A DNA stretch of 56,340 nt from the NCBI GenBank assembly GCA_024364805.1, contig CM044518.1, forward strand, positions 19,806,574-19,862,913. Reading direction: 5' to 3'. The stretch's first letter is position 1; the number at the start of each line of letters is the position of its first letter. The stretch comes from Euprymna scolopes (taxonomy: Eukaryota; Mollusca; Cephalopoda; Sepiida; Sepiolidae). The position numbers were made by a program, and so were the translations under genes. Below the pieces are notes generated by a model. The model saw nothing but the letters and a program-made list of their open reading frames with translations, had not been told where the DNA came from and ran no database searches. Below are positions 35,965 to 46,945 of the stretch, piece after piece.

Positions 35965-36300
35965 AGTATTTTCACAAGGTGCTCAGCACATACAAAAGCT
36001 TGAAGGCTACTCGAGGATAAGAAAAAATTAGCGTAAAGTCGTCGGTGATTTAGTGCAATGATCGGTAGTCGTGGGAATTACGAAGTTGATTATTTAAGAG
36101 GACGTTTCAACAAGACCGTTTATATTGAACGTGAAGACGATCATGTTTTAGTCAGAGAAAAAGCAGTCCCGATGTACAGAGTTCCACAGACAAACAGGTT
36201 TCTTAATGGATTTGCGTTTAGATTGAGGCTCAGACGAAATAGAGGAAATTATTGACAGTGGTTGTAGCTAGGCTGTGTTCACTTTGAATGTTTTGATGTT
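35965..36300 (+). repeat. Dispersed repeat R-B, copy 1
   Basis: Collinear with 48840-49070. Shared blocks include CTCGAGGATAAG / TTCGAGGATAAG, TAGTGCAATGATCG / TAGCGTAGTGATCG, TTATTTAAGAGGACGTTTCAACAAG / TTAGTTAAGAGGGCGGTTAAATAAG and GAACGTGAAGACGA / GGACGTGAAGATAG. Both copies lie on the plus strand and are clearly diverged. Copy 1 carries the 65-codon frame; copy 2 does not. Confidence 0.75.
36058..36255 (+). CDS. Small hypothetical basic protein, 65 residues
   Basis: The ATG at 36058 opens a 65-codon frame starting MIGSRGNYEVDYLRGRFNK, with a charged middle (IEREDDHVLVREKAVPMYRV) and an arginine-rich end (FRLRLRRNRGNY). Composition is balanced and does not look like simple-repeat translation, unlike most frames nearby. 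It has no signal peptide, membrane segment or domain I recognise. The related repeat at 48840-49070 has GTG in place of this ATG and an early stop, so the frame is not kept between copies. It may be a chance frame, a fragment of an unknown element's protein, or a real small gene. No function proposed. Confidence 0.25.
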   Translation: MIGSRGNYEVDYLRGRFNKTVYIEREDDHVLVREKAVPMYRVPQTNRFLNGFAFRLRLRRNRGNY

Positions 36301-36511
36301 CAGTCTACCACTTGTGATGAAAATAACCATATAACATATAGACTAGCAACGTTTCTTCTGTGAGGAAGAGGTTGTAAGGTGGAGAAAAACCATCAGGTAC
36401 TACGTTTCGAAATCAGTCAGGAAATCATTGTAACAGAGCACAGACAACTGTGTCACTGATATATGCAAATGCCGTACCGTGTGCGAAGTGACGTCACGGC
36501 GAAAAAGAAAA

Positions 36512-36970
36512 TCTAATATATAAAACGGTTATATGTCTATCTGTAGGTCGTTCTATCTGTCTACTTATTTAAAAATACTACCTCCTCCGAAACTAAAAGT
36601 CACAGAGTGGCGTTTGGGACCTTAAATGTTTATATTTTTTCACGGGCCGTAATTTTATAGGTCTTTAACCAGTAAAAAATATTTTTTAGAGATTAAAAAT
36701 GGGTCAAAATGTAAACAATCCTTAAACATTTTTAAATGCGTTTTAGTGTATTTTAAAGTTTTAACTTTTGATCATTTTATATGCATGTTACGTTTGTATA
36801 GTAGTAACGTCACAAGCTTTGAATGCTACAGTTTCGATTTCGAGTCTAGCCGATGGCACGTAAATACACTTTTACTTTTGAAATCACGATTCTATAAAAA
36901 ATATATTCGAAATCTGCACAATAAAAACATCATATCTCGGGCAAAGCTGGGCGGCCTCCACCAACCCTAG
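36512..36970 (+). mobile_element. Non-autonomous Helitron, 459 bp, intact ends
   Basis: Starts TCTAATATATAAAACGGTTA with TCTATCTGT-type repeats, the usual animal Helitron 5' terminus. It ends with a hairpin (CTCGG-GCAAAG-CTGGG, five pairs including two G-T) about 15 bases before the terminal CTAG. It sits precisely between A (36511) and T (36971), as Helitron insertion requires, with no target duplication. It encodes no Rep/helicase and would depend on an autonomous copy. The internal sequence includes ACTACCTCCTCCGAAACTAA near 36580 and no long frame of note. Confidence 0.85.
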
Positions 36971-37956
36971 TACGCATAAAAAGAAGAACATGTTCGCAGA
37001 CAAGAGATAGGGATCATATTCAAGAGGATCACGGAAAATGAGAAATAAGGGTTTTTTTTAAGAAAACATGAAACAGTGAGTTGAATTGCTTTCCTATTCC
37101 TTGACTTTGTTTCCTTTGCGATTGAGGCTAACACGTGCTGCTTCCCTACATGTTATATCTAGTCATCTCGTCTGTTTTTTTCCCGTGCACAGTGGATAAC
37201 ATCATAAGAAATTGCATTTAATTAAAACTATCAATGATGATGATGAGAACTTTGTTTTTCGACGTAACGTCTCGTGTCTTTATTTCTAAATGCTCGTTAA
37301 ACTTAGTAATTTCGATTGTTACATTAGTGTAATTCTAGATTGTTTTAAAAAAAGTATGACGTTATTTAAAATATACTGAAAATAATGTATTGATCAAGAA
37401 CCGGAGTCAACCTGAGTTCATCTTCTAGCAGTGTACTGTTAGCAACGGGAAAAATTGCCGGAAAGAGCCGAAGCGAACACTGACAGATGTTAAATTCAAA
37501 ACGTTGAAAATGGAACGACAACACAAAAGAATACTTACGGTGAATTGTATTATATGCCAATATTATTTTTAGTTTTTAAGAAAAGTATTTTATAAGCAAA
37601 TATTTCAAAGAAAGTGTAAATATCTATGAAGGAAAATCATTATTTTTCTTCCTTTTTGTAACCTATCAAGATATATTTTTTTTCTTTTTGCAACGAAGGT
37701 TTTAATAAGTTAAGTGTTTTTTAAAGTTTTTTTTGTATGACGACGACAACAGTTTTCATACATACAACACTGATCGAAAATATTTTTTAAATATGCAAAA
37801 ACTTTTTTTTTCTATGAATGAAAACAATGTCGTTGTTTACTAATGGCTGATTGCTAATTGCTTAATTGCGTAGGTCCATCCCCCTTTTTTCCATAGTTTG
37901 CCACTAAATGATGGAAGATGCCAAAGCGATTTTGGGTCAGGTGAAGGATCAGTACC
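36971..37956. other. Unannotated AT-rich DNA
   Basis: No gene or element recognised between the Helitron and the (AAT)n array. Confidence 0.45.

Positions 37957-38045
<89 letters not shown>
37957..38045. repeat. (AAT)n microsatellite
   Basis: Nearly pure AAT array of about 29 units; poly-I and poly-L frames on the minus strand are artefacts. Confidence 0.97.
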
Positions 38046-38047
<2 letters not shown>

Positions 38048-38089
38048 CCATAAGACGCCCCTATAAATAATGGCAAACTGGAGAGCATC

Positions 38090-39760
38090 ATGCGACGAAA
38101 AAATACACATATACTGGTTTTAAGCATTCATAGAATTACACGAAATGCTAATTGAAAACCCGTAAAGATAGATCATCGATGCAGACATGTGAGAATGGAT
38201 GAACAAAGGCAGAACCTACCTGATACAAAAGACAACAGGTGACACGCCACTAACTTTCTTACCTTCTATGTAGAACATATAAACAGAACAGTTAAAAGAA
38301 AAAAAAAACGTATTGCTCTCTTGATCATTGGAAACAACCGCATGAGGAGTAGGGAAGACATCAAAAAGGAAAAAGGGAACTTAATATACATAGGACATAA
38401 AATCCTAAAAGAGGTAAAAAGTAGAATAAAAATATGGACCCTGCAAGGCCCAACTGTATGAAAGCGTACCACAGGATCCCTCATGCCTAGATAATAGAAT
38501 ACCAAATAATGCACAAAACACCGAGCAACATTATCGATTTGATTGAAAATCCAATGAAAACATGGAGACTTGAACTAACAGCTTTTGGACAATCTATAAC
38601 TGAGATAAAAAAAATACAAAATGTATCTTTCAATGAGTCTTCCCATCACCCGTTCATCATAGCCATGGTGCACCTAAACAATATATTAAAATTACCAAGT
38701 CTGATACAATTTCCCTAATACAGATGAAAGAAGTATCCAGCTAATGTAGCTGGACAACCTGAACCAAAATTATATAAAGACATTCATAAACACAACCAGA
38801 ATCCTCTCACAGCATATCCGAGTCGAATTCCGTCAGCAAAAGTGTGTATTGTTAATTATTACTAGGAGAAAATTAGGTCAAGGAAATATATGGAATTACT
38901 CAACCAAGCGAAGATGAGGGTACTAGGTAAACATAAAACCTAAAAATATTTGGTAGTTCTAGAAGCGGAGCCGATTAAAGCCACAGAAATGAAAACAGGA
39001 ATAGAATAACAAAAATACCAAAGTGATAATACTTGTTGACTTTACATGAAAATGGAAAAAAATATGTGAGACTATGTAGAATTACACGAAAAAAAAATGA
39101 ATTAAAAATAAATAGAACACAGAAATGATAAATATCGCAGCAAAGCACATGGACAAAAGTCAATACGTAAAACAGAGGCAAAGCATAAAGCACACAAGAA
39201 TATGAAGAAAAACAGCTATAGAGAAGATTCAGAAGGTTGACAGAAGATGAAACTCGCGAAAACACTTAGGTGTTGCTAAGAAAAGGACAAAAAACAAATA
39301 AACTAAATCTCTAATAACAGCTAAACAAGATAACACAGTTAAAATCAACTACGTCAAAGAAAGAATCTACCAGACAAAAGAAAACAGCAAATTCAAGCTA
39401 TGTGAACAAAGAGACAAAAAGATAAACAACAGGAAAAGCGAATGAAGCAAACTAGCTCAAAAAGAATACGAAAATATATATGATTAAGTAGAGATGGCAG
39501 TACATTGGGAATTACGAAATCATCTGTATCTTGAACATCCTAACAAACGGTACAAACACAAACCGGGAGATGTAAATAAAATAATTGGCACACAAACAGA
39601 TAAACCTAGCAAATCGATAGGCCGGATGTCATAATTGTGAACAAGAAGAGTAATTCTTGCCTGGTCGTAGATTTTTACGCTTCCAAAAGAAAACGGGTGA
39701 GTATCTAGAAGACGAGGGATATTATCTTTTCTTGCATTTTTACTTAATATCCTGAAGATG
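38090..39760 (+). mobile_element. R2/NeSL-like LINE, RT to endonuclease remnant
   Basis: The longest of three copies. RT fingers and palm are readable in pieces: GNNRMRSREDIKKEKGNL (about 38328-38380), KAYHRIPHA (38461-38490, usual KAYDSIPHSW), then KTPSNIIDLIENPMKTWRLE and LTAFGQSITEIKKIQNVSF (38515-38630). After a decayed stretch the C-terminal part follows: CKLCEQR (about 39400), LAQKEYENIYD (about 39460), VHWELRNHLYLEHPNKRYK (about 39503-39560) and a GRMS/PDV-like endonuclease start near 39620. No catalytic RT box was seen. Many stops and frame changes. RT followed by a CCHC knuckle and an R/KPD endonuclease fits R2/NeSL-type architecture. Confidence 0.7.
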
Positions 39761-40162
39761 TCCTATGAAATAAGGACAAAACGTTGATCTCTTCTATATA
39801 AATAAAATGAACTCTTTTTTCCAGTCTGATTTTGACCTTAATAGGATTAAAAATCAAGATATTTCATGCAAATATATTATGCACAAACGGCAGAACAATA
39901 TCTGAGGTGTGTTATAGGCTTAATATTTCTCAAATTCCTCGATAATCTTAGATTTCTATACTTTTTCTGCTGAGAAGTCACGGTCAAAATCGGTTAAGAT
40001 AAATGGAAGTGGTAAAATATTTTCTCTCTAATAAATTCCTCCTCCCCCTGCCACCACTTAACACCGTTTGGGGATCGTTCACAAGGAACAGTTGAGAAGA
40101 GAACACCGGTTTGGTTTCGTAGTTCTTTCATGTGAAGTTATTTAAAATCAATAAACTAAGCT
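39761..40162. other. Unassigned; possible element 3' terminus
   Basis: CTGAAGATG...AAAACGTTGATCTCTTCTATATAAATAAAA at about 39752-39810 resembles common ends of several retroelements (Penelope-like or LINE 3' ends), but the family is not resolved. Confidence 0.25.
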
Positions 40163-40446
40163 GCAGTGCTCTGTGGCGTAGTGGTTAGCGTGCTGGACAA
40201 TTCACATTATATTTTCACGTTCGCGCCGACCTACCGTAGTCGTTTTTTTTTTCCTAAACAACTGGAATGGACTTTTCTTGGTGGCCGAACTGTTAACGTT
40301 GCAGATGTTTTTTTTTCACACTTTATTTTCCTACTTTTACTCATGACTCCGGGTTTGATCCTTCCTACTTACCTACCATAACATTTTTTAAACTCCCCCC
40401 GCGTCCCGGAAACAAACACTCGGGCAACGCCGGTTACCCCCGCTAG
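40163..40446 (+). mobile_element. Dimeric tRNA-like SINE ending in a Helitron-like 3' terminus
   Basis: The first tRNA-like head reads GTGGCGTAGTGGTTAGCGTG (A box, about 40171-40190) with a weak B box CGTTCGCGCC near 40219. A second, diverged head follows: GTGGCCGAACTGTTAACGTT (about 40281-40300) with B box GGGTTTGATCC (about 40351-40361). The tail, CGGGCAACGCCGG plus 10 bases plus CTAG|T (40446|40447), is the hairpin-CTAG end typical of animal Helitrons. Whether this is a SINE captured by a Helitron or a composite of two insertions is unclear. No Helitron 5' terminus was found. Confidence 0.5.
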
Positions 40447-40483
40447 TTATTTTAATAATTTCATTCGGTTTTTCTATTTTTCT

Positions 40484-40485
<2 letters not shown>

Positions 40486-40518
<33 letters not shown>
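40486..40518. repeat. (TA)n microsatellite
   Basis: TA array 40 bp downstream of the Helitron-like terminus. Confidence 0.96.
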
Positions 40519-40521
<3 letters not shown>

Positions 40522-41380
40522 CAATTTGTGTGTGTGAGTGAGTTCCTTACAGACTTCGAAGATACTGGGTCGTTTTTTTTTATTTCATACATATATTTTT
40601 CAGGTGTCTGTAAGTGTTTAATTATGGGTTTTGTATCAGCTTCTCTTCGATAATATTGAAAATCTATAATTGAAAAAAATCCGATTAAGGAAAGAACAAT
40701 CGGGTTTGTATTACTGTACACATAGATTCGAAAAGTTGTCAAAAAATATAACAAAGAAATGTTATCAAAGGCTAGAATAGTTACTTTTCTACCGAACTGG
40801 TAATTGCTTAGTGTTTTTATTGAATTAAACGTATTTATTCGGCTCGAAACGCATATAGTGTTTACCGAAGTATTGGAAAATAAAAAAATGGCACCCACTC
40901 TCTCTTTGACACTGCAAGTTTAAGCAAATAAGATAAAAATAAAAAATAGACAAAATACTGTAAAAACCCTACCAAGTATATGTCAGCCTATCGCAGAGTA
41001 ACATATATTGAGCGAGTTTCTAACAGTATTTTGTCTACTTTTTTTTGTTTTACCTCCTTTTTTTCCAAACTTACCGTGTCGACGAGAAATTCAGGTGCCG
41101 TTTATAATTTTCAAATATATCGCTATACACTGTATGTTTCTCTAACAGAATATACATGTAACATTAAATAAAAACACTAAAAACGTATCCAGTTTTGTAG
41201 AAAAGTAACTTATCTTTCCTTGGATAACATTTATGTTATATATTTGTTTTTGACTTATCGAATCTATGTGTACAGTAATAATAATCAGTTTTCGACCAAA
41301 ATTACCATCTTTATACACTTAATATCACAAGGGTATTTGAGGAATTTAATTACCGCGCTACTTATAGGGCCCGGCGTATG
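40519..41380. other. Unannotated AT-rich DNA
   Basis: A frame on the minus strand (40898-40519) is open for over 100 codons, but its start and composition are unremarkable and no family is recognised. Confidence 0.4.
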
Positions 41381-41700
41381 AAATTAACAGTAGGTTCTTT
41401 GATAAAACAGAAGCTCCGTCGAAGTGAATGTTCTGTTTATAGCACAATTTAACATATGATACCTGACTTTTGCATTTTAAACTAATTCTAGTCATTATAT
41501 AAAAATAATTCTATAAAACCAACAGTAGATTTTTTACAGTGTAATGTAGACTAAAATATACCAAGTCTCTGCGAGGAAGCCTGGGATGTGTTCCTCCGGT
41601 GTACCGTTGAAGACCGCTGACTACAATAAGCAATCAATCGATTTTATTGAGAAGTGGGCAATTTCAGCGATTTTAATGCCAATAAAAGCATTAATTATTG
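41381..41700 (+). repeat. Dispersed repeat R-A, copy 1
   Basis: Collinear with 48270-48590. Matching blocks include AAATTAACAGTAGGTTCTTTGAT / AAATTAACAATAGGTTCATTGAT, ATAGCACAATT / AGAGCACAACT, CTGACTTTTGCATTTTAAACT / TTGACTTTTGCACTTGAAACT, CATTATATAAAA, AGTAGATTTTT / CTAGGTTCTCT and AATGTAGACTAAAATATA / AATGTTGACTAAAATATA. No protein seen. Old family, both copies on the plus strand. Confidence 0.8.
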
Positions 41701-41718
41701 GGTTTATTGACTATCTTA

Positions 41719-43535
41719 TGACGTAACTTTCTCTGGTGACATCACTTCCTGTATCGAGTATCGGTGTCCGGCAGTCAGAGATTAGCACGCGACCAAGCAG
41801 GTCGTGTGCACACGCCCCACCGTTGAGCAATGCTATTACTCAACTCACTTCGCCTGTAATATACGTGAATACATGTTTCGTTCCTAAAAATCCTGTGTTC
41901 CTTCGTTGTTTATAGCCATTTAACCCCATAACAACTGGCGACGACGGATTCGACTTTCACCCGGGTTAACTCCACAAAAAAAACTCACAAAATTCTAATT
42001 GGCTTCAAAAGAACGTCGGATTAGCAAGCTAAGAAGTCGGCTGGCAATCACGTGCTAAAAACGCAAACCTAAAAACAAAAAAAAAGAAGAAAACGAACAC
42101 ATGGCAAAGTTATCGACTAAATTGTAAGTTAATATTTTAGTCTTTATATTTAAATTGAAACGAACTGTCCTAAACGGATTTTGTTACGGTTGTAAAAGTT
42201 TATTTTGTTGCTTATTGAAAGAAGAAAAAAGAGTAGCATCTTGGACTTATTTTAACCACGAAAGAAATCTATAGTAAACTGTCGACTTTTTATTCGTATG
42301 CAAATTTGAACATTTTTTTTTTTAATGAAGTGAAAAAGTTTTTTCTGGCTGGATTTTGTGCTGCTAACTGTATACACTATTTTAACGGGAGAGAAATGTT
42401 TCCCCCCCTTTTAGTTTTACTTTTTTTCATGGTGGAATTTTCTGAAATATTCTATTTTTAACTCTCAATTCTAAAGTAATTATTTTTCTTGCCGTATGGG
42501 GACAACTCCCCCTCACACACACATAAAAACGGCCATTTTGGTTAATTGCCAGACAATTCCACAATCATTTTTATCCATTTCCAACTGTATTGTATCACAG
42601 TCATTTTTTTTGTTTCACTAATAAAGTTTTGTCCACCTTAAAAAAGCAAGGGATAAATTGCTCCATTCTCATGCGCACACACTCAATGAAACAAGTTTTA
42701 TTTTTTTATTTTCTTGTTATTGTTTTATATCGCTTCTCCAGTCCAAAACGGAAATACTTTTTATTCGTGCGCATGGAAAAGCCATTAAAAGGTGGAGGAG
42801 GTTAAACCAGTATTAATACAGCTAATCAAGGCACAGATGGACCAGCAACAGAAGACGGAGGAAAATTTAAAAGAACGTGATTAACAGCTCCAGTTACAAT
42901 TTCAAGATGGGCAACAAGCGTTGGAAAAGAGAATCCTACTCAAACAACAGAGACAAGAAGACTAAAAAAGAGTAAAAGAGCTATTGTTAAAATATTCGAT
43001 AGAACGGAACACAGGGACAACAGTGTTGCTTTTCCCCAAAGAACAATATTGAACGCTATATAAAGTTCAACTACCAACCGGATGTGGATGGGACGTTTGA
43101 CGCTTTTATCGGTGATATGATGACCTATTCACCGAGCATTGTCAAGAGTGAAGCAACGCTAAGAAAGTTCGCCGACTTTGGAGGAAATTAGGGACCACAG
43201 AACATAGCAAATTTGTGGATTATATTCTCTCCAGGAAGGCGAGTGAATTGGAATTTTCTGAAGCGGTCAAACTTTTGTCATAACTGTTCAGCCCGAATTC
43301 TATGCTCTTTCATAGAAGATGGAAGTGATTGGATCTGCAAAAAAGCGACGACGACGATTACCTAACCTTCGTGTTCGTGTTTAATAAACACTGCGATGAT
43401 TTCCGTCAATCTGTTTCATCGACAGATGACTTCAAGTGTTTTATGTTTGCGCAGGGTCTAGTCTTATCCCAAAACGGCGAGATTAGACGACGTGTACTCT
43501 CTAGACCGTTGTTGTAGAACACCCCAAGTTGGTCC
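41719..43535 (+). mobile_element. Second Mag-like LTR element, 5' part only (fossil)
   Basis: An LTR-like end (CCATAACA near 41933) is followed by TGGCGACGACGGATTCG, the same primer-site-like sequence used by the element at 1877. After a leader comes a gag-like region (about 42810-43530) with a glutamine-rich coiled coil and then capsid-like wording (FRQSVSSTDDFKCFMFAQGL near 43400-43460). The left edge of the LTR is a guess. Pol and the 3' LTR are absent: sequence passes directly into the truncated mariner near 43540. Broken in several places and incomplete. Confidence 0.65.
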
Positions 43536-43539
43536 TCTA

Positions 43540-44463
43540 ATCACGACGTGACTTCAGAAATCAAAGCTGCACTATCTGGGAAACGCTTTCCTTTCAAAAA
43601 CAACTTCATGGCTGGGAAGAAGTGAGAGGGAGAGTAGGGAGGATGGGGGAATTTCATAACCACATGCTCGTGCTTCTGATCTGCCAACATGCGAGTTGTG
43701 GATCGGAGCGTTGTACTGCAGGAAGAGAGTACCTTTGCTGATATTGCCCCGCCTCTTGATTTTGAAAGCTTTCCTTAATTCCATCAAAAGCGAAGCATAA
43801 AAGGCTCCTGTAATTGTGGTACCCTTTGGCAGGAAATCTGCCATCACTACTCCGTCCTGGTCCCAGAGGACTGTGAGCATGACCTTGTCAGCGGAGGACT
43901 GCGCCCTTGGCGCCTTATTTGGAGGTGGTGAGTCCAAGTGCTTCCACTGCATTGACTGGTCTTTGGTCTCTGGAACATAGTGATGGATCCAGGTTTCATC
44001 CTGTGGAATTAATTTTTTGATAAACTTTAACTCATCTTCTTGGCACATCTCCAAATTCCTCCTCGAGCACTCGACGCGTTCTCGCTTCTGGAAGCAACCT
44101 GGGAATTCATCTGACAGACACCTTATGCATATGCAAATGGTCATCAATTATAGGTTCCACAGACCCTGTACTAATCTTGACATCTTGGGCTATCTGGCGA
44201 ATAGTAATGCGCCGATTTTCCAAAATGTCAGCCTCAAATTGACGGACAGATGCCTCATCAATGGCAGAAAGGGGAGCGACAGGTCTGGGAGTTGTTTCCA
44301 CAGACTTCCGGCCATGTTTGAATTCACTATGCCAGCGTTTTACAAGGTCATATGATGCAGCATTACCAACATAAGTTTCTTTTATTTCATCAAAAATCTC
44401 CTGTGGTGTGCGTCCTTTCAAATGCAAAAACCGGATCACTGCTCGACATTCAACAGGCTCCAT
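43540..44463 (-). pseudogene. Mariner transposase pseudogene
   Basis: Residues 1-119 hold the DNA-binding half (FLHLKGRTPQEIFDEIK ... RWHSEFKHGRKS ... IRQIAQDVKIS). A TGA at 44107-44109 replaces the Trp of the usual (V/A)RW(I/V)PR, and a frame change follows within about 20 bases. The catalytic half reads QKRERVECSRRNLEM, LIPQDETWIHHYVPETK (first Asp present), VMLTVLWDQDGVVMADFLPKG and KGTLFLQYNAP. In that last block the second catalytic Asp is Tyr (codon at 43713-43715). Near 43640 another frame change occurs, and the YSPDLAPSDY box with the third Asp has lost its middle. Sequence like KLFLKGKRFPDSAALISEV continues to about 43540. Inactive by several independent lesions. Confidence 0.9.
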
Positions 44464-44626
44464 TTCACACCTGATTCAAAACAAAATGTAAAACAGAAAC
44501 CACAATTAGTTCAGAGCTGTAATTTGCCATATAACCCGTAGAGATATAAATAATTGCACATGCAAAATTTTAACTAAATCAGACAACTGGAAGTGGGTCA
44601 TGGGCATTACTTATTGCAAACCCCTC

Positions 44627-44629
<3 letters not shown>
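43540..44629 (-). mobile_element. Mariner transposon, transposase decayed, 3' end missing
   Basis: Minus-strand Tc1/mariner element. The 5' terminus (CGAGGGGTTTGCAATAAGTA, reading leftwards from about 44627) abuts TA dinucleotides. The transposase starts MEPVECRAVIRFLHLKG at 44463 with a paired helix-turn-helix region, then catalytic-domain blocks. No matching inverted repeat is seen at the left side, where the sequence changes into gag-like DNA of the LTR fossil near 43540, so that end is lost. Confidence 0.85.

Positions 44630-44691
<62 letters not shown>
44629..44691. repeat. (TA)n microsatellite at the mariner end
   Basis: The TA array begins directly outside the mariner terminus, whose target duplication is TA. 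It may have grown from that site or have been the insertion target. Confidence 0.95.
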
Positions 44692-44693
<2 letters not shown>

Positions 44694-44799
44694 ATGACGT
44701 AACGTCTGTCGCAATATTAAATCAGGTTTCCTGCTGTTACAATTTTTTTATGAAATGTGCTCCGATGTACTCACTTCACTTCCACCCCTAATTTTGAGG

Positions 44800-46110
44800 T
44801 GTAAAATTTAGAATGTTTAAATTAAGTAGGGTAAAGTTACTATAGTATAATATAGTACTATGAGATTAAGTAGATAGAAATTTAGTTGAATGAATTTTAA
44901 GAGGCTACTGTGAAATTTAGTAATGTAGAAATTTAGTATGGTTAAATTTAATTAGGTTTAGAAGTTTAACATTCAGTAGGGTGCAATGTAGTAAGGAGAA
45001 ATTTACTACGATGAAGTTTAGTATAGTGAAATTTAGTACAGTGAAATTTGGTATTATGCCGAATAAAGTGGGGCGACATTTACTTGGCGGCAATTTAGTA
45101 GGTTGAAACATTGTAGAGTTAAATTGACTAACGCTAAATTTATTAGCCCGTTATAAGATAGGCTGAAATTTTCTGAACTGAAATTTAATAAGCGAAAATT
45201 TATTTTTTTAAACTTTAGCACGGTGAAACTTAATAAGACTGCACAATTAATGCGGTGAAACGTAGGATAGGGAAACTCAGTACGTTGAGATGTATGCAGG
45301 GAAATTTAGTGGGATGAATTATAGAGTAATAAAGTTGTGCAGATTAAAATTTAATCGTTTGAAATTTGATAAGAAGACGAAAATTTAATAAGTTACAATT
45401 TAGAAGTATAAAATTGTATAGTGTTAAATTTTGTAGGCTGAAATTTACTAGGCTAAAATTCGGTAGTCTAATATTTAGTAAGTTGAAATTTTGTGGGATG
45501 AAATCTAGTAATATGAAATTTTATAGTGTGAAATTTACTAGACTAAAATGTAGTAGTCTGATATTTAATAAGCTGAAATGTTGTAGAAGACATTATGAAG
45601 CTAAAATAAAATAAGGTGAAATTTCATATAGAAATATTTATTTAAATGAAAGTAAGTAGGGTTAAATTTAGTAGGGGTGTATTTATTTGGCTGAATTTTC
45701 AAGGCGAATGTTAGACTGTTTTAATAAAGTAGAGTGAATTTTCGCATGAAAATAATTTTATGTTGAAATTTAGTAGATTGAAGTGCCGTAGGGGAAAATG
45801 TAACAGTGGAGAATTTCGTAGACTGAAATATGTTACAATGAAATTTAGTTCTGTACAATTTTATAAAGTAATATTTAATCGACTAAAAATTTGTGCAGTT
45901 AAATTTATAACGCAAAGTTAGTAGTGTTAAAATTATTAGAGTTATATTTTATGAGCGAAAATTAAGAAAATTTCAAATTATTATGTTCACACTTAGTAAA
46001 ATCTAGTAAGGTGAAATTTGGTTAAGTTAAAATGAGTAAGAGGAAAATTAAAACGGGAAAAATTTAGTAACGTGACATTTAGTATGTTGTAAGTAGCATA
46101 GTGAATAGCT
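44800..46110. repeat. Degenerate 15-bp satellite, about 85 units
   Basis: The unit TGAAATTTAGTA-GN recurs with small length changes over about 1.3 kb. Because 15 is a multiple of three, frames through the better-kept part mimic pentapeptide-repeat proteins: KFxRL/KFxSL on the plus strand at 45366-45614, NFTVL/NFTIL on the minus strand near 44917-45111. I read these as repeat translation, not genes. Confidence 0.9.
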
Positions 46111-46291
46111 CCTATTTAAAGGAAATATATTATGCAACTTTATGTCTCTCGTTTCGGAGTTGCAAACGCTTCTTTGTATTCTACATTTCCTTTAGTCGTT
46201 TCCATTGAAATGCTTCCGTGGTTTAAAGAGATCAAATCTCTCCTGAGCGAAAGCTTCCATTGGTTATTTCTCTTTGTTTCTGACTCACTCC

Positions 46292-46378
<87 letters not shown>
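46292..46378. repeat. (TA)n microsatellite with one TG interruption
   Basis: An 87-base TA array with a single ATG step near 46310. The longest in the window. Confidence 0.96.
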
Positions 46379-46380
<2 letters not shown>

Positions 46381-46945
46381 TGCAACGTCTTGTAAGACAG
46401 ATGCCACTCCCTCAGACACTTAAAAGACAATGAGCTCAAAAAATTACTTTCATCGCCACAGGGTAATTTTAATAGATAAATGCCTGAGGGAGTATCTATA
46501 CACAGATGATGGTACAGAGTCTTAGCTGCGTACGCCAGCTACGTCTCTCACTCGGTTCAAAATGGTAAGATCCAGCAACAAACAAGAGCAAGAAAGCAAG
46601 TAAAAAGTTAAACTGCCGATCAGCTTAATGCGGGTACTGGTCTCCCACCTTATGTTTTTTAAATCAGAGATAATCTTCTAATAGATAGGTTGACTTCACC
46701 ACGTATTACAGGCGCCCTCTCAACCCCAACACACATATACACACAAATATACACGGTGCTAGTTGGCCGTTGATCCCGAAAAAGGGTCCATTCGCCCTTT
46801 AGAAGGTCTTGTTTTTAATCCTTCAGGGAGACTAGCCGCCCTCCTCACGGAACAAGTCTGGTAGGGGAACCAGTTTAGTCGCCGGTGACTTGACCATAAG
46901 GCAGGTAGTACTGGGTTAAATGGTACCAGTAGCATATGATATGGT

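Noticed and set aside
45366-45614. Pentapeptide-repeat-like protein (KFxRL)
   Set aside because: The 15-bp satellite explains it; the unit is the same outside the frame and on the other strand.
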